Shown here piece by piece: positions 55,151 through 64,000 of a stretch of 64,000 nt of DNA; the stretch's first letter is position 1; every line of letters starts with the position of its first letter. The notes below the pieces were generated by a model, which made no database searches, had not been told where the DNA came from, and saw only the letters and a list, made by a program, of their open reading frames with translations. The stretch is taken from contig NZ_JAELUG010000016.1 in NCBI RefSeq assembly GCF_016429255.1, positions 1-64,000 on the forward strand. The letters are read 5' to 3'. Both the position numbers and the translations under genes were made by a program. The stretch comes from Rhizobium sp. ASV8. Lineage in GTDB: Bacteria > Pseudomonadota > Alphaproteobacteria > Rhizobiales > Rhizobiaceae.

Positions 55151-55750
55151 ATGACATCAAGCAACAGCCGCGAATCCCAGTATCCGATCGACAAGCTCTT
55201 CCTGGATCGCTGGTCGCCGCGCGCCTACTCCAACGAACCCATGCCAGAAGCAGACCTGCTGACTATCCTGGAAGCAGCGCATTGGGCGCCGTCCGCATCG
55301 AACCTTCAGCCCTGGCGCTTCCTTTATGCCCTTCGCGGCTCGGAAAACTGGGACAAGTTCCTGAGCGTCCTGGTCGAGTTCAACCAAGGTTGGGTAAAGT
55401 CCGCGTCCGCGCTGCTTTTCGTTATTTCCCGTACCCATAGTGGTGAGCTTGGTTCCGACGAGCAGAAACCCAGCTACAGCCACTCATTCGACGCTGGCGC
55501 GGCCTGGGGCTTCCTTGCGGTCCAGGCACATCTAGCCGGCTACGAAGCGCACGGGATGACCGGCTTCCACGTCGAAAAATCCTATGAAGTCCTCGGCATT
55601 CCCGATGGTTTCCGCGTCGAGGCCGCCGTCGCGATCGGCAAGATCGGCGACAAGAACCAGCTTCCGGAAAAGCTGCGCGAGCGCGAAGTACCAAGCCAGC
55701 GCAAGCCGCTTTCGGACGTCGCCTTCAACGGCACTTTCATCGCCAAGTAA
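55151..55750 (+). CDS. Nitroreductase family flavoprotein
   Basis: FMN-dependent NAD(P)H oxidoreductase of 199 aa. The FMN-phosphate segment is RWSPRAYSNEP; the SASNLQPWRF motif is typical of the family; a conserved GAAWGFLAVQAHLAGYEAHGM helix-strand and VAIGKIGDK close the fold. The substrate is unknown; the nearby hydroquinone reductase hints at quinone or nitroaromatic detoxification, by inference. A terminator follows. Confidence 0.9.
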   Translation: MTSSNSRESQYPIDKLFLDRWSPRAYSNEPMPEADLLTILEAAHWAPSASNLQPWRFLYALRGSENWDKFLSVLVEFNQGWVKSASALLFVISRTHSGELGSDEQKPSYSHSFDAGAAWGFLAVQAHLAGYEAHGMTGFHVEKSYEVLGIPDGFRVEAAVAIGKIGDKNQLPEKLREREVPSQRKPLSDVAFNGTFIAK

Positions 55751-55766
55751 TTGAACCGAATAGAAA

Positions 55767-55800
55767 GAGCCCGCCTGGATTTCCGGCGGGCCTTTTTCTT
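55767..55800 (+). terminator. Nitroreductase gene terminator
   Basis: GCCCGCC and GGCGGGC form a 7-base stem with a nine-base loop, followed by CTTTTTCTTTTT. Confidence 0.9.
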
Positions 55801-55805
55801 TTTGC

Positions 55806-55858
55806 GGCATTTTTCTCGGTCCGGACGGAAAACCGCTGCGGACTTCTCCTGAAAATAC
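55806..55858. repeat. Family C intergenic repeat, copy C2
   Basis: CGGTCCGGACGGAAAACCGC then TGCGGACTTCTCCTGAAAAT, related to 20958-21001. It ends five bases before the gyrB stop codon. Confidence 0.55.
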
Positions 55859-55863
55859 CCAGA

Positions 55864-58299
<2,436 letters not shown>

Positions 58300-58446
58300 T
58301 TATTGAAGTCTTTCCAGTGTTTAGAGAATCTCGCCGATCACTGCCGAATCAGCGGCTTTTCTTGCTCTGAATATAGGATGTTTCACCCCGAACTTCCAAA
58401 CGGAAGGCCCCCACATCCGGCATAAAGCAGGGGATTAAGGCGCTTT

Positions 58447-58812
58447 TCAGCCGGTTTTTCCGGCATTTTCCAGAACGCGGGCTAGCTCTTGGATCGTTGC
58501 GGCGTCAATGTTGCGAATCTTGACCGCCAGATGGTTGACGAAGGCGGTATGTTCGGCGGAAAGCCCCGATGTATCGACCACGACCCGCGGGTCGGAAAAT
58601 CGCGCCAACAGGAACAATTCCTCGGCTTCGTCCCAGATGATGTTGAAGTAGCCGGCGATACGCTGCAGCAGATCGAAGGTCGGCGTGCCGCGCTTTCCAT
58701 GCTCCAAGGCGGATAGATAGGCGGGTGTCACATTCAGCGCTGCGGCCATTTCCTTCTGCGAGACGCCCTTGCGCAATCTCAGTTTTCGCACCGCTTCGCC
58801 GAAAGGGGTCAA
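58447..58812 (-). CDS. Helix-turn-helix (XRE-type) regulator
   Basis: A 121-residue protein. An N-terminal Cro/C1-type HTH covers about residues 2-60 (VSQKEMAAALNVTPAYLSALEHGKR). The C-terminal half is a short helical segment of unknown role (NIIWDEAEELFLLARFSDPRVVVDTSGL). The start is set at TTG 58812, whose TTG overlaps the smr TGA. No ATG fits in frame near the domain edge, and longer frames read through smr. It is the last gene of timA-mltA-smr-HTH. Confidence 0.88.
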   Translation of the reverse strand: MTPFGEAVRKLRLRKGVSQKEMAAALNVTPAYLSALEHGKRGTPTFDLLQRIAGYFNIIWDEAEELFLLARFSDPRVVVDTSGLSAEHTAFVNHLAVKIRNIDAATIQELARVLENAGKTG

Positions 58813-59393
58813 AGCTTCTCCCCCTTCCCACGCGACAGACGAATGTAAAGTGCACCGTCGCCGCCGTGGTGCTGCGCCGCCGTCTCGTAAGAGGAGATCA
58901 GGAAGCGGAATTCGGGCTTGGAAAACCATAGCGGCACGGCGCGCTTGAGCGCCCCTTCGCTGCCCATCGAGCTGCCCTTGCCTGTGATGACGAGCACATG
59001 GCGCAGACCGCGTCCATGGGCACGCAGAAGGAAATCCAGAAGCATGCCGTGCGCTTCGCTCTGGATAAGGCCGTGAAGATCGATCCGAGCCTCCAGCGCC
59101 AGCCGCCCCTTGGCGATCTTGCGCTTGACCGGACGTTCGAATGGATGATGCTGGCCGGAAGGCTGCTTTGCCGGTGCCGGCGTATTTTGAGCGTCTGCGG
59201 CCGTCGGCGCCATTGCTGCCTTGGCGGCGCGGGTCTTTTCCTCGTTCTCCGCTTCGGCTGCCAGCGCCGCTTCAAAAGCCTCCATCTCGGCCATTCGACC
59301 GGGCATGGGCCGGGCGCTTTTGGCAACCCTGCCCCAGAGAATGCGATCCTCCGTGCTGAGCTTGCGCTCCTTGTCTTTTCGTTCCGGGGCCAT
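58809..59393 (-). CDS. Smr/MutS2-domain protein
   Basis: A 194-residue protein. The N-terminal 85 residues are charged, alanine-rich and likely disordered. The Smr domain covers about 95-190, with the DLHGLIQSEAH motif (LDLHG) and HVLVITGKGSSMGSEGALKRAV (TGKG), the two signature blocks. Smr domains bind and often cut nucleic acid. It shares one base with the mltA stop and its end overlaps the HTH gene start, so translation is probably coupled. Confidence 0.9.
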   Translation of the reverse strand: MAPERKDKERKLSTEDRILWGRVAKSARPMPGRMAEMEAFEAALAAEAENEEKTRAAKAAMAPTAADAQNTPAPAKQPSGQHHPFERPVKRKIAKGRLALEARIDLHGLIQSEAHGMLLDFLLRAHGRGLRHVLVITGKGSSMGSEGALKRAVPLWFSKPEFRFLISSYETAAQHHGGDGALYIRLSRGKGEKL

Positions 59394-60511
59394 CAGCCAA
59401 ACCTTCGCGCTGCCGCCTTTGGAATGAATATATAAAAATCCGCGTCATTGCGCACGGTGCCGGCAAGCTCGCCTGCGTCGTAGCCCGAGCCCGTGAAGAT
59501 ATCGCCCCGCGCCGGACCTACGATAGCGGAGCCGGTGTCGAGCGCCAGCATCAGCCGTGCAAACGGTTTGCCGCCATCGAGATGCGTCAGGCTTTCCGAG
59601 CGGATAAAGAATGGGAAACCGAACGTGTGGATCAGCCGATCGACCGCCAGCGAGCGGCCGGCGACCAGCGGCACCTTGGCGGCTGCGATCGGACCGAGGG
59701 TCTCATCGCTGACATCTGCCTCGCGGAAGAAAATGTAGGACCGGTTGTGTGCGAGGACTTCATCGACCTGCTCCGGGCGCGCATAAAGCCAATCGCGGAT
59801 CGTCTGCATGGAGATCGTCGCGCGATCCAGCAAGCCACGGTCGATCAGCAGGCGTCCGACGGCAGAGAAAGGGTGCCCGGCCTTGGCGGCATAGGTGATG
59901 CGGCCAAGATGTCCATCCGGATAGCGCAGACGCGCCGCGCCCTGCACATGCACGAAGAAGACGTCGACCCTGGATTTCGCCCAGGCGATTTCCAAACCCT
60001 TGCCTTCAAGGTAGCCGCGATCGATCTCGCCGCGATCGGGGTAGGCCGAGATGGCTCCATCGCGAAGGCGCCCGAACATATAGGAAGCGTCGAGGGTCGC
60101 GGGCCGATTGCCGTCGTCGAGATCGATCAGATCATCCGGCCGGCGATAGAAGGGATATCGATAGGTTTCGTCCGGAATGGCCGAGACTTCGATTTCCGGT
60201 TCGAAAAATGCCGTGACGAAACCGCTGCCACCGTCGCTGCGACGAACGAAGAACGGCCGGCAGTGCTCCTCGAAGAAAGCACGGGCTTCCGCGGCATCTC
60301 GCGGGTCGTTTGCCTCGGCCGCGTCGAGCAGTGCCAGCAGATCGTCGGCGGTCAGCCCTGCCATGCCGGTGCGATAGGGTTTTACATCTCGGATATGGGT
60401 CCGACAGTCCTTCATGGCGCGAAAAAGGCTGGAAGGATCGTCATCCCCCCAGCCCTTCAAATCAGCGAAGGTTGCCGGCTCCAACCTGAATTCCTGCGAT
60501 GGGCTCGTCAT
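59393..60511 (-). CDS. mltA: MltA-type lytic transglycosylase without an evident signal peptide
   Basis: Murein transglycosylase A cleaving the MurNAc-GlcNAc bond with anhydro-MurNAc formation; 372 aa. The MltA domain (about 110-260) has YPFYRRPDDLIDLD, MQTIRDWLYARPEQVDEVLAHNRSY, and the 3D domain ends DTGSAIVGPARGDIFTGSG with the conserved aspartates. The start overlaps timA by four bases (ATGA). The N-terminus is FRLEPATFADLKGWGDD, already mature-type sequence. No hydrophobic leader or lipobox cysteine is seen, so export is unexplained. Confidence 0.92.
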   Translation of the reverse strand: MTSPSQEFRLEPATFADLKGWGDDDPSSLFRAMKDCRTHIRDVKPYRTGMAGLTADDLLALLDAAEANDPRDAAEARAFFEEHCRPFFVRRSDGGSGFVTAFFEPEIEVSAIPDETYRYPFYRRPDDLIDLDDGNRPATLDASYMFGRLRDGAISAYPDRGEIDRGYLEGKGLEIAWAKSRVDVFFVHVQGAARLRYPDGHLGRITYAAKAGHPFSAVGRLLIDRGLLDRATISMQTIRDWLYARPEQVDEVLAHNRSYIFFREADVSDETLGPIAAAKVPLVAGRSLAVDRLIHTFGFPFFIRSESLTHLDGGKPFARLMLALDTGSAIVGPARGDIFTGSGYDAGELAGTVRNDADFYIFIPKAAARRFG

Positions 60512-61209
60512 TGTTCGGATTCGGTTGCCACAAGTTTCCAGTTCGGATCGCGGGAACGCGTGTCGCGGGCAAAGGTCCAGAGATCGCTAATCTCCGCCAC
60601 GGCCTCTGCATCGCCGTCGATCAACGTACCCGCCTTGTCGTAGGTGGCCGATATCATCTGGCTGACGATGCGCATGGTGACGAATGCTTCGGTTCCTTTG
60701 GCCTCGGCGGTGACGATATCGGCCTTGTCGATGCCGACGAAAGTCGACTTGACCTTCTCGCCCTTGCCTTCGCGTTCGGCGATAGCAGCATCGAAGCCTT
60801 CATAGACCTCGGGAGACAAAAGTCCCTTCAGGGATTTGCGATCACCGTCGGCAAAGGCCATGACGATCATCTCGTAAGCCATGCGGGCGCCGTTGACGAA
60901 CTCCTTCGGGTTGAAGGAAGGATCGGCCTTGCTGATCTCGCGCAACGAGTCATTCAGCTGCGTGCCGGCCGGCGTGAAGGCATCGACGGCTGCAAAACGA
61001 TCTTCCTCTTCGGTCGCATCGCGGCGCGGCAGCGTCACCACCTTGCCTGCATCCGGCGGCGTCGGGCCATTTGCCGAATCAGCGGAACCATAGAGATCGC
61101 GCGGCGGCTTCTCGTTCCCCGTGCGGCGGCCAAGGACACTGCGCAACTGAAAGAAGATCAGCACCGCCGCCACCAGGAAAAAGATCGTCACAAAGTCGTT
61201 TGCACCCAT
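60508..61209 (-). CDS. timA: Tim44/TimA-family membrane protein
   Basis: A 233-residue protein with one N-terminal membrane anchor (about residues 5-23, FVTIFFLVAAVLIFFQL), a proline-rich linker and a C-terminal Tim44-like domain (about 85-230; FVNGARMAYEMIVMAFADGD, ...LWTFARD). It is the bacterial relative of mitochondrial Tim44, called TimA in Caulobacter. It is first in a unit with mltA, smr and the HTH gene. The shared promoter would lie in 61210-61355. Confidence 0.9.
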   Translation of the reverse strand: MGANDFVTIFFLVAAVLIFFQLRSVLGRRTGNEKPPRDLYGSADSANGPTPPDAGKVVTLPRRDATEEEDRFAAVDAFTPAGTQLNDSLREISKADPSFNPKEFVNGARMAYEMIVMAFADGDRKSLKGLLSPEVYEGFDAAIAEREGKGEKVKSTFVGIDKADIVTAEAKGTEAFVTMRIVSQMISATYDKAGTLIDGDAEAVAEISDLWTFARDTRSRDPNWKLVATESEQ

Positions 61210-61355
61210 CTCGTATCGGAACCACCGTTAAAATTAAAAGAACAATCCCCATATAGTCCGCATCGATCTATCATTCAAATAGCGGACCACTTTCTTTATT
61301 ATATGCGAGAAACCAACGCCTACGCGAAGAAACCCGCTTTCAGGACCACCGTAAC

Positions 61356-61874
61356 ATGCGCCTATCACTTCTTCCTATCTTCGTTTTTCTGATGCCGCTG
61401 GCTGAAATTGCCGGCTTCATCGTCGTCGGAAAGCTGATCGGCGTCTGGGCAACCCTGGGGCTCGTCATCCTCAGCGTCGTTCTCGGCGCCATGCTGCTCA
61501 GGATTCAGGGTATTGGCATCCTGCAGCGCATCTCGGCGGAAAGCCGCAACGGCGGCGATCCCGGCCGCGAGATGGTGCATGGCGCCATGATCGTCGTTGC
61601 CGCCATCTTCCTGATGCTGCCCGGCTTCATCTCCGACATCATCGGCCTCCTGCTTTTCATTCCGGCCGTGCGTGATCTTGCCTGGACGATGCTGCGCAAG
61701 CGTATCGTTGTCGTCGGCAATTCCCGCGCCTTCCGGCGTGGGCAGGCAGCCGGCGCCGGCCCGCAAGCCCGGCCGCGCGATGCCGGAACGGTGGTCGATC
61801 TAGACGAAAGCGATTTCCATCGCGAGCCCAAGCGCAACTCGCCCTGGTCGGACCAGAAGCGGCTCGAGGACTAG
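61356..61874 (+). CDS. fxsA: FxsA-family membrane protein
   Basis: A 172-residue inner-membrane protein. Three to four hydrophobic segments lie in the first 115 residues (LLPIFVFLMPLAEIAGFIVV; LGLVILSVVLGAMLL; IVVAAIFLMLPGFISDIIGLLLFIP). The family motif LPGFISDIIG is present. In E. coli FxsA affects phage T7 exclusion by the F plasmid; its native role is unclear. The cytoplasmic tail is basic. It diverges from timA and precedes secB by 93 bases, a common alphaproteobacterial pairing. Confidence 0.92.
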   Translation: MRLSLLPIFVFLMPLAEIAGFIVVGKLIGVWATLGLVILSVVLGAMLLRIQGIGILQRISAESRNGGDPGREMVHGAMIVVAAIFLMLPGFISDIIGLLLFIPAVRDLAWTMLRKRIVVVGNSRAFRRGQAAGAGPQARPRDAGTVVDLDESDFHREPKRNSPWSDQKRLED

Positions 61875-61967
61875 AACGACAGCCCGAAGGCGCTGGGGCA
61901 TAAGGGTTGTAAGCCACTATTCGAAATGCTAGATGGCGACACCCATCGAGACGTGAGAGGACACCCC

Positions 61968-62450
61968 ATGGCCAACGAGACCAACGGCAACGGTGCAGCC
62001 AGCCCGAGCCTCAGCATCCTTGCTCAGTACACCAAGGATCTTTCCTTCGAAAATCCGGGTGCGCCGCGCTCGCTTCAGGCCCGGGAAAATGCTCCGGACA
62101 TCAACATCAATGTCAACGTGAACGCCAACCCGCTGTCGGACGAAGATTTCGATGTGGTGCTGACGCTGAATGCCGAAGCCAAGGATGGCGAGCGCGTGCT
62201 CTTCCACACCGAGCTGGTTTACGGCGGCGTCTTTCGCGTTACCGGCTTCCCGCAGGAACACATGCTGCCGCTGCTCTTCATCGAGTGCCCGCGCCTGCTC
62301 TTCCCGTTTGCCCGTCAGATCATTGCAGACGTCACGCGCAATGGCGGCTTCCCGCCGCTGATGATCGACCCGATCGATTTCGCGCAGATGTTCACGCAGC
62401 GCATGGCCGAAGAACAGGCCCGCTCGCAGGTTTCGGCCGTTCCGAACTAA
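61968..62450 (+). CDS. secB: Protein-export chaperone SecB
   Basis: Tetrameric cytosolic chaperone that holds preproteins unfolded and hands them to SecA. The 160-residue protein has the family segments [30 protein letters not shown], the [13 protein letters not shown] strand, and [28 protein letters not shown] 61968 with GAGAGG upstream is preferred to 61926. A strong terminator follows. Confidence 0.97.
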   Translation: MANETNGNGAASPSLSILAQYTKDLSFENPGAPRSLQARENAPDININVNVNANPLSDEDFDVVLTLNAEAKDGERVLFHTELVYGGVFRVTGFPQEHMLPLLFIECPRLLFPFARQIIADVTRNGGFPPLMIDPIDFAQMFTQRMAEEQARSQVSAVPN

Positions 62451-62480
62451 GCACCTATCTTTTCCATCTCTGGAAACTGA

Positions 62481-62515
62481 AATGCCCGGACATCGATCCG
62501 GGCATTTTCTTTTTG
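62481..62515 (+). terminator. secB terminator
   Basis: AATGCCCGGA and TCCGGGCATT form a 10-base stem with a six-base loop, followed by TTCTTTTT. Between it and the dnaQ stop lies TAAAGCGCGTCGCG, possibly a remnant of a family A repeat. Confidence 0.9.
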
Positions 62516-62568
62516 GTGATTTGGGATATCCCGCCTAAAGCGCGTCGCGCATTCCTATCGGAACTGTA

Positions 62569-63279
62569 TTATTCCGAAGTGCGGTATTTGGACCAGATGC
62601 CCTTCTCTCCGAGCTTGGCGACCAGGGCCGCGTGGGCGGCTTGTTCTTCCTGGCTCAATCTGCTGGCGAGAGGACTGGGTCTTGCAAAGACATCGGCGAC
62701 GACCTCGTCCGAATCCTCGTTCTGCCGCGATCGTGACGATGAGTTGCTGCCGAGGCCGAGAGCGGTCTGACGGCCGCCGATCATCTCGATGTAGACTTCG
62801 GCCAGCAGTTCGGAGTCGAGCAGCGCGCCGTGCTGCGTGCGGTGCGAATTGTCGATGCCATAGCGCCGGCAGAGCGCATCCAGCGAGTTTGGCCCCATAG
62901 GATGCTTGCGCCTTGCCATGGCGAGCGTGTCGATCACCATATCGGGGAGGATCGGCGGCCGGCCCAATCTTGCGAACTCCGCATTGACGAAGCCCATGTC
63001 GAAGGTAGCGTTATGGGCGATCCACTTGGCATCGCCGAAGAATTCGAGGATCTGGTCCGCAACCTCTTCGAAGGGCGGCTTGTCCTTCAGCGATTCATCC
63101 GTGATGCCATGGACGGCCAGAGCGTCCGGATGCACCTTGCGGTCGCCCGGATTGATAAAGAGGTGTAGTGTCTTGCCGGTCGGGAAGTGGTTGATCAGCT
63201 CGATCCCGCCGATTTCGATGATACGGTCCGCCCTGTTGTCGAGGCCCGTGGTTTCCGTATCGAAAATGATTTCGCGCAT
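62569..63279 (-). CDS. dnaQ: DNA polymerase III epsilon subunit
   Basis: The 3'-5' proofreading exonuclease of the replicase, 236 aa. The DEDDh motifs are in place: FDTETTGLD near the N-terminus, HNATFDMGFVNAEF, and HGALLDSELLAEVY. The C-terminal 50 residues form the variable tail that binds the alpha subunit. It lies 17 bases after coaE in an aroE-coaE-dnaQ operon, the usual alphaproteobacterial order. Confidence 0.96.
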   Translation of the reverse strand: MREIIFDTETTGLDNRADRIIEIGGIELINHFPTGKTLHLFINPGDRKVHPDALAVHGITDESLKDKPPFEEVADQILEFFGDAKWIAHNATFDMGFVNAEFARLGRPPILPDMVIDTLAMARRKHPMGPNSLDALCRRYGIDNSHRTQHGALLDSELLAEVYIEMIGGRQTALGLGSNSSSRSRQNEDSDEVVADVFARPSPLASRLSQEEQAAHAALVAKLGEKGIWSKYRTSE

Positions 63280-63296
63280 GTCGAGGCTCCGCCTTC

Positions 63297-63896
63297 CTAG
63301 TTTCCGCCCTGCTGCTTACGCCGCAGATCCGCAATGATTTCCTTCACCTGCCCGCGTGCCGCGTCGATGCTTCCACCGGTGTCGATGACGTAGTCGGCCC
63401 GCGCCCGCTTTTCCGCATCCGGCATCTGGCGGGAGAGAATCATATTGAATTTTTCCTCTGTCATACCCGGCCGGGCAAGCACTCTTTCCCGCTGAATCTG
63501 TGGATCGCAGCTGACGACGACGATCTTGTCCAGCCTTTGGTCGGCACCTGTCTCGAACAGCAGCGGGATATCCAGCACCACCATATCGGCGCCGGCTTGA
63601 CGATGCTGCTCCAGAAACTGGTTTTCCCGCTGGCGCACGAGCGGATGAACGATGGCTTCGAGCCGCTTGAAACCGGAGGGATCGCCCGCGAGCTTCCGAC
63701 TAAGCTCCCGCCGATCAACCTTGCCGCTACCGGTGGAGCCCGGAAAGGCGGCCTCGACCAGCGGAACGGCTTCGCCACTATAGAGATCGTGCACGACCGC
63801 ATCGGAATCGTTCACTGGGATTCCTGCCTCGGCAAAGAGTTTCGCCGAGGTGGATTTTCCCATACCGATCGATCCTGTCAGCCCGATCCTCAACAT
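63297..63896 (-). CDS. coaE: Dephospho-CoA kinase
   Basis: Last step of coenzyme A synthesis. The P-loop GSIGMGKST is at residues 8-16, followed by GIPVNDSDAVVHDLY and VLDIPLLFETG. At 199 aa it is normal in length. ATG 63896 shares one base with the aroE TGA (TGATG), so it is translationally coupled; longer frames read into aroE. coaA is 45 kb away in this window. Confidence 0.95.
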   Translation of the reverse strand: MLRIGLTGSIGMGKSTSAKLFAEAGIPVNDSDAVVHDLYSGEAVPLVEAAFPGSTGSGKVDRRELSRKLAGDPSGFKRLEAIVHPLVRQRENQFLEQHRQAGADMVVLDIPLLFETGADQRLDKIVVVSCDPQIQRERVLARPGMTEEKFNMILSRQMPDAEKRARADYVIDTGGSIDAARGQVKEIIADLRRKQQGGN

Positions 63897-64000
63897 CAAT
63901 GCTTTTCCATGTCGGCGATGATCAAAGCCCGCAATGTTTCGTCGACCATCGGCCGCTTTCCGAACCACTTTTCGAAGCCGGGCACTGCTTGGTGCAACAG
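63896..64000 (-). CDS. aroE: Shikimate dehydrogenase, C-terminal fragment (cut by window edge)
   Basis: The last 34 codons of a minus-strand gene reading [17 protein letters not shown]... and ending in EKH. This matches the conserved C-terminal helix of AroE (LLxQA..GFE.WFG..P). The rest lies beyond the window. Its stop overlaps the coaE start by one base, as in other rhizobial aroE-coaE-dnaQ clusters. Confidence 0.85.
   Translation of the reverse strand: MLHQAVPGFEKWFGKRPMVDETLRALIIADMEKH

Overview
The window is a gene-dense stretch of an alphaproteobacterial main chromosome, almost certainly Rhizobium or a close relative. The markers are ActS/ActR, ChvI/ChvG (ExoS), a reduced regulatory PTS (short HprK, EIIA-Man, HPr), AddAB instead of RecBCD, a DivL-type kinase with Tyr at the phosphorylation site, HslVU, an intracellular PHB depolymerase, and several families of palindromic intergenic repeats typical of rhizobia. 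I see no phage, insertion sequence, CRISPR array, tRNA or rRNA gene inside the window. The left edge carries a strong leftward promoter that may serve an rRNA operon just outside.

Layout. 0.4-6.3 kb: helicase hrpB, the redox/acid two-component pair actS-actR, mmcB, and an L,D-transpeptidase. 6.5-13.5 kb, mostly minus strand: malate synthase G, a cytochrome P450, a secreted DUF1402 protein that looks like a divergent lytic transglycosylase, and the hslV-hslU protease. 13.7-18.4 kb, plus strand: hisB-DUF2628-hisH-hisA-hisF-hisE-coaA. 18.4-22.7 kb, minus strand: a GT87 membrane protein, alkB, arfB, pckA. 23-28.7 kb, plus strand: chvI-chvG-hprK-EIIA-HPr, then ahcY. 29-41 kb, plus strand: divL, a tsaE-amgK fusion, murU, addB, addA and trxA, tightly packed. 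41.3-46.5 kb, minus strand: trpF-trpB-trpA-accD-folC. 46.8-54.6 kb, minus strand: AraC/GyrI regulator, YgjP-like metallopeptidase, DUF2852, phaZ, FAH-family hydrolase, PLP decarboxylase, glutathionyl-hydroquinone reductase. 54.8-55.8 kb, plus strand: DUF2218 and a nitroreductase. 55.9-61.2 kb, minus strand: gyrB, then timA-mltA-smr-HTH as an overlapping operon. 61.4-62.5 kb, plus strand: fxsA and secB. The end holds dnaQ, coaE and the 3' end of aroE on the minus strand.

How genes work together. pckA, chvIG and the PTS proteins join carbon status to envelope/symbiosis signalling. divL, amgK/murU and addAB bring cell-cycle control, peptidoglycan recycling and recombination repair into one likely transcript. 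The his and trp clusters are classical biosynthetic operons. Several cell-wall enzymes (L,D-transpeptidase, MltA, DUF1402, AmgK/MurU) are scattered through the window.

The most notable patterns are: (1) repeats whose first three bases are the in-frame stop codon of the adjacent gene, at five separate loci; (2) DUF1402 carrying lytic-transglycosylase-like motifs; (3) AddB without a Walker A or Fe-S cysteines and AccD without most zinc-ribbon cysteines; (4) paired operator-like boxes at pckA and a palindromic box at ahcY.
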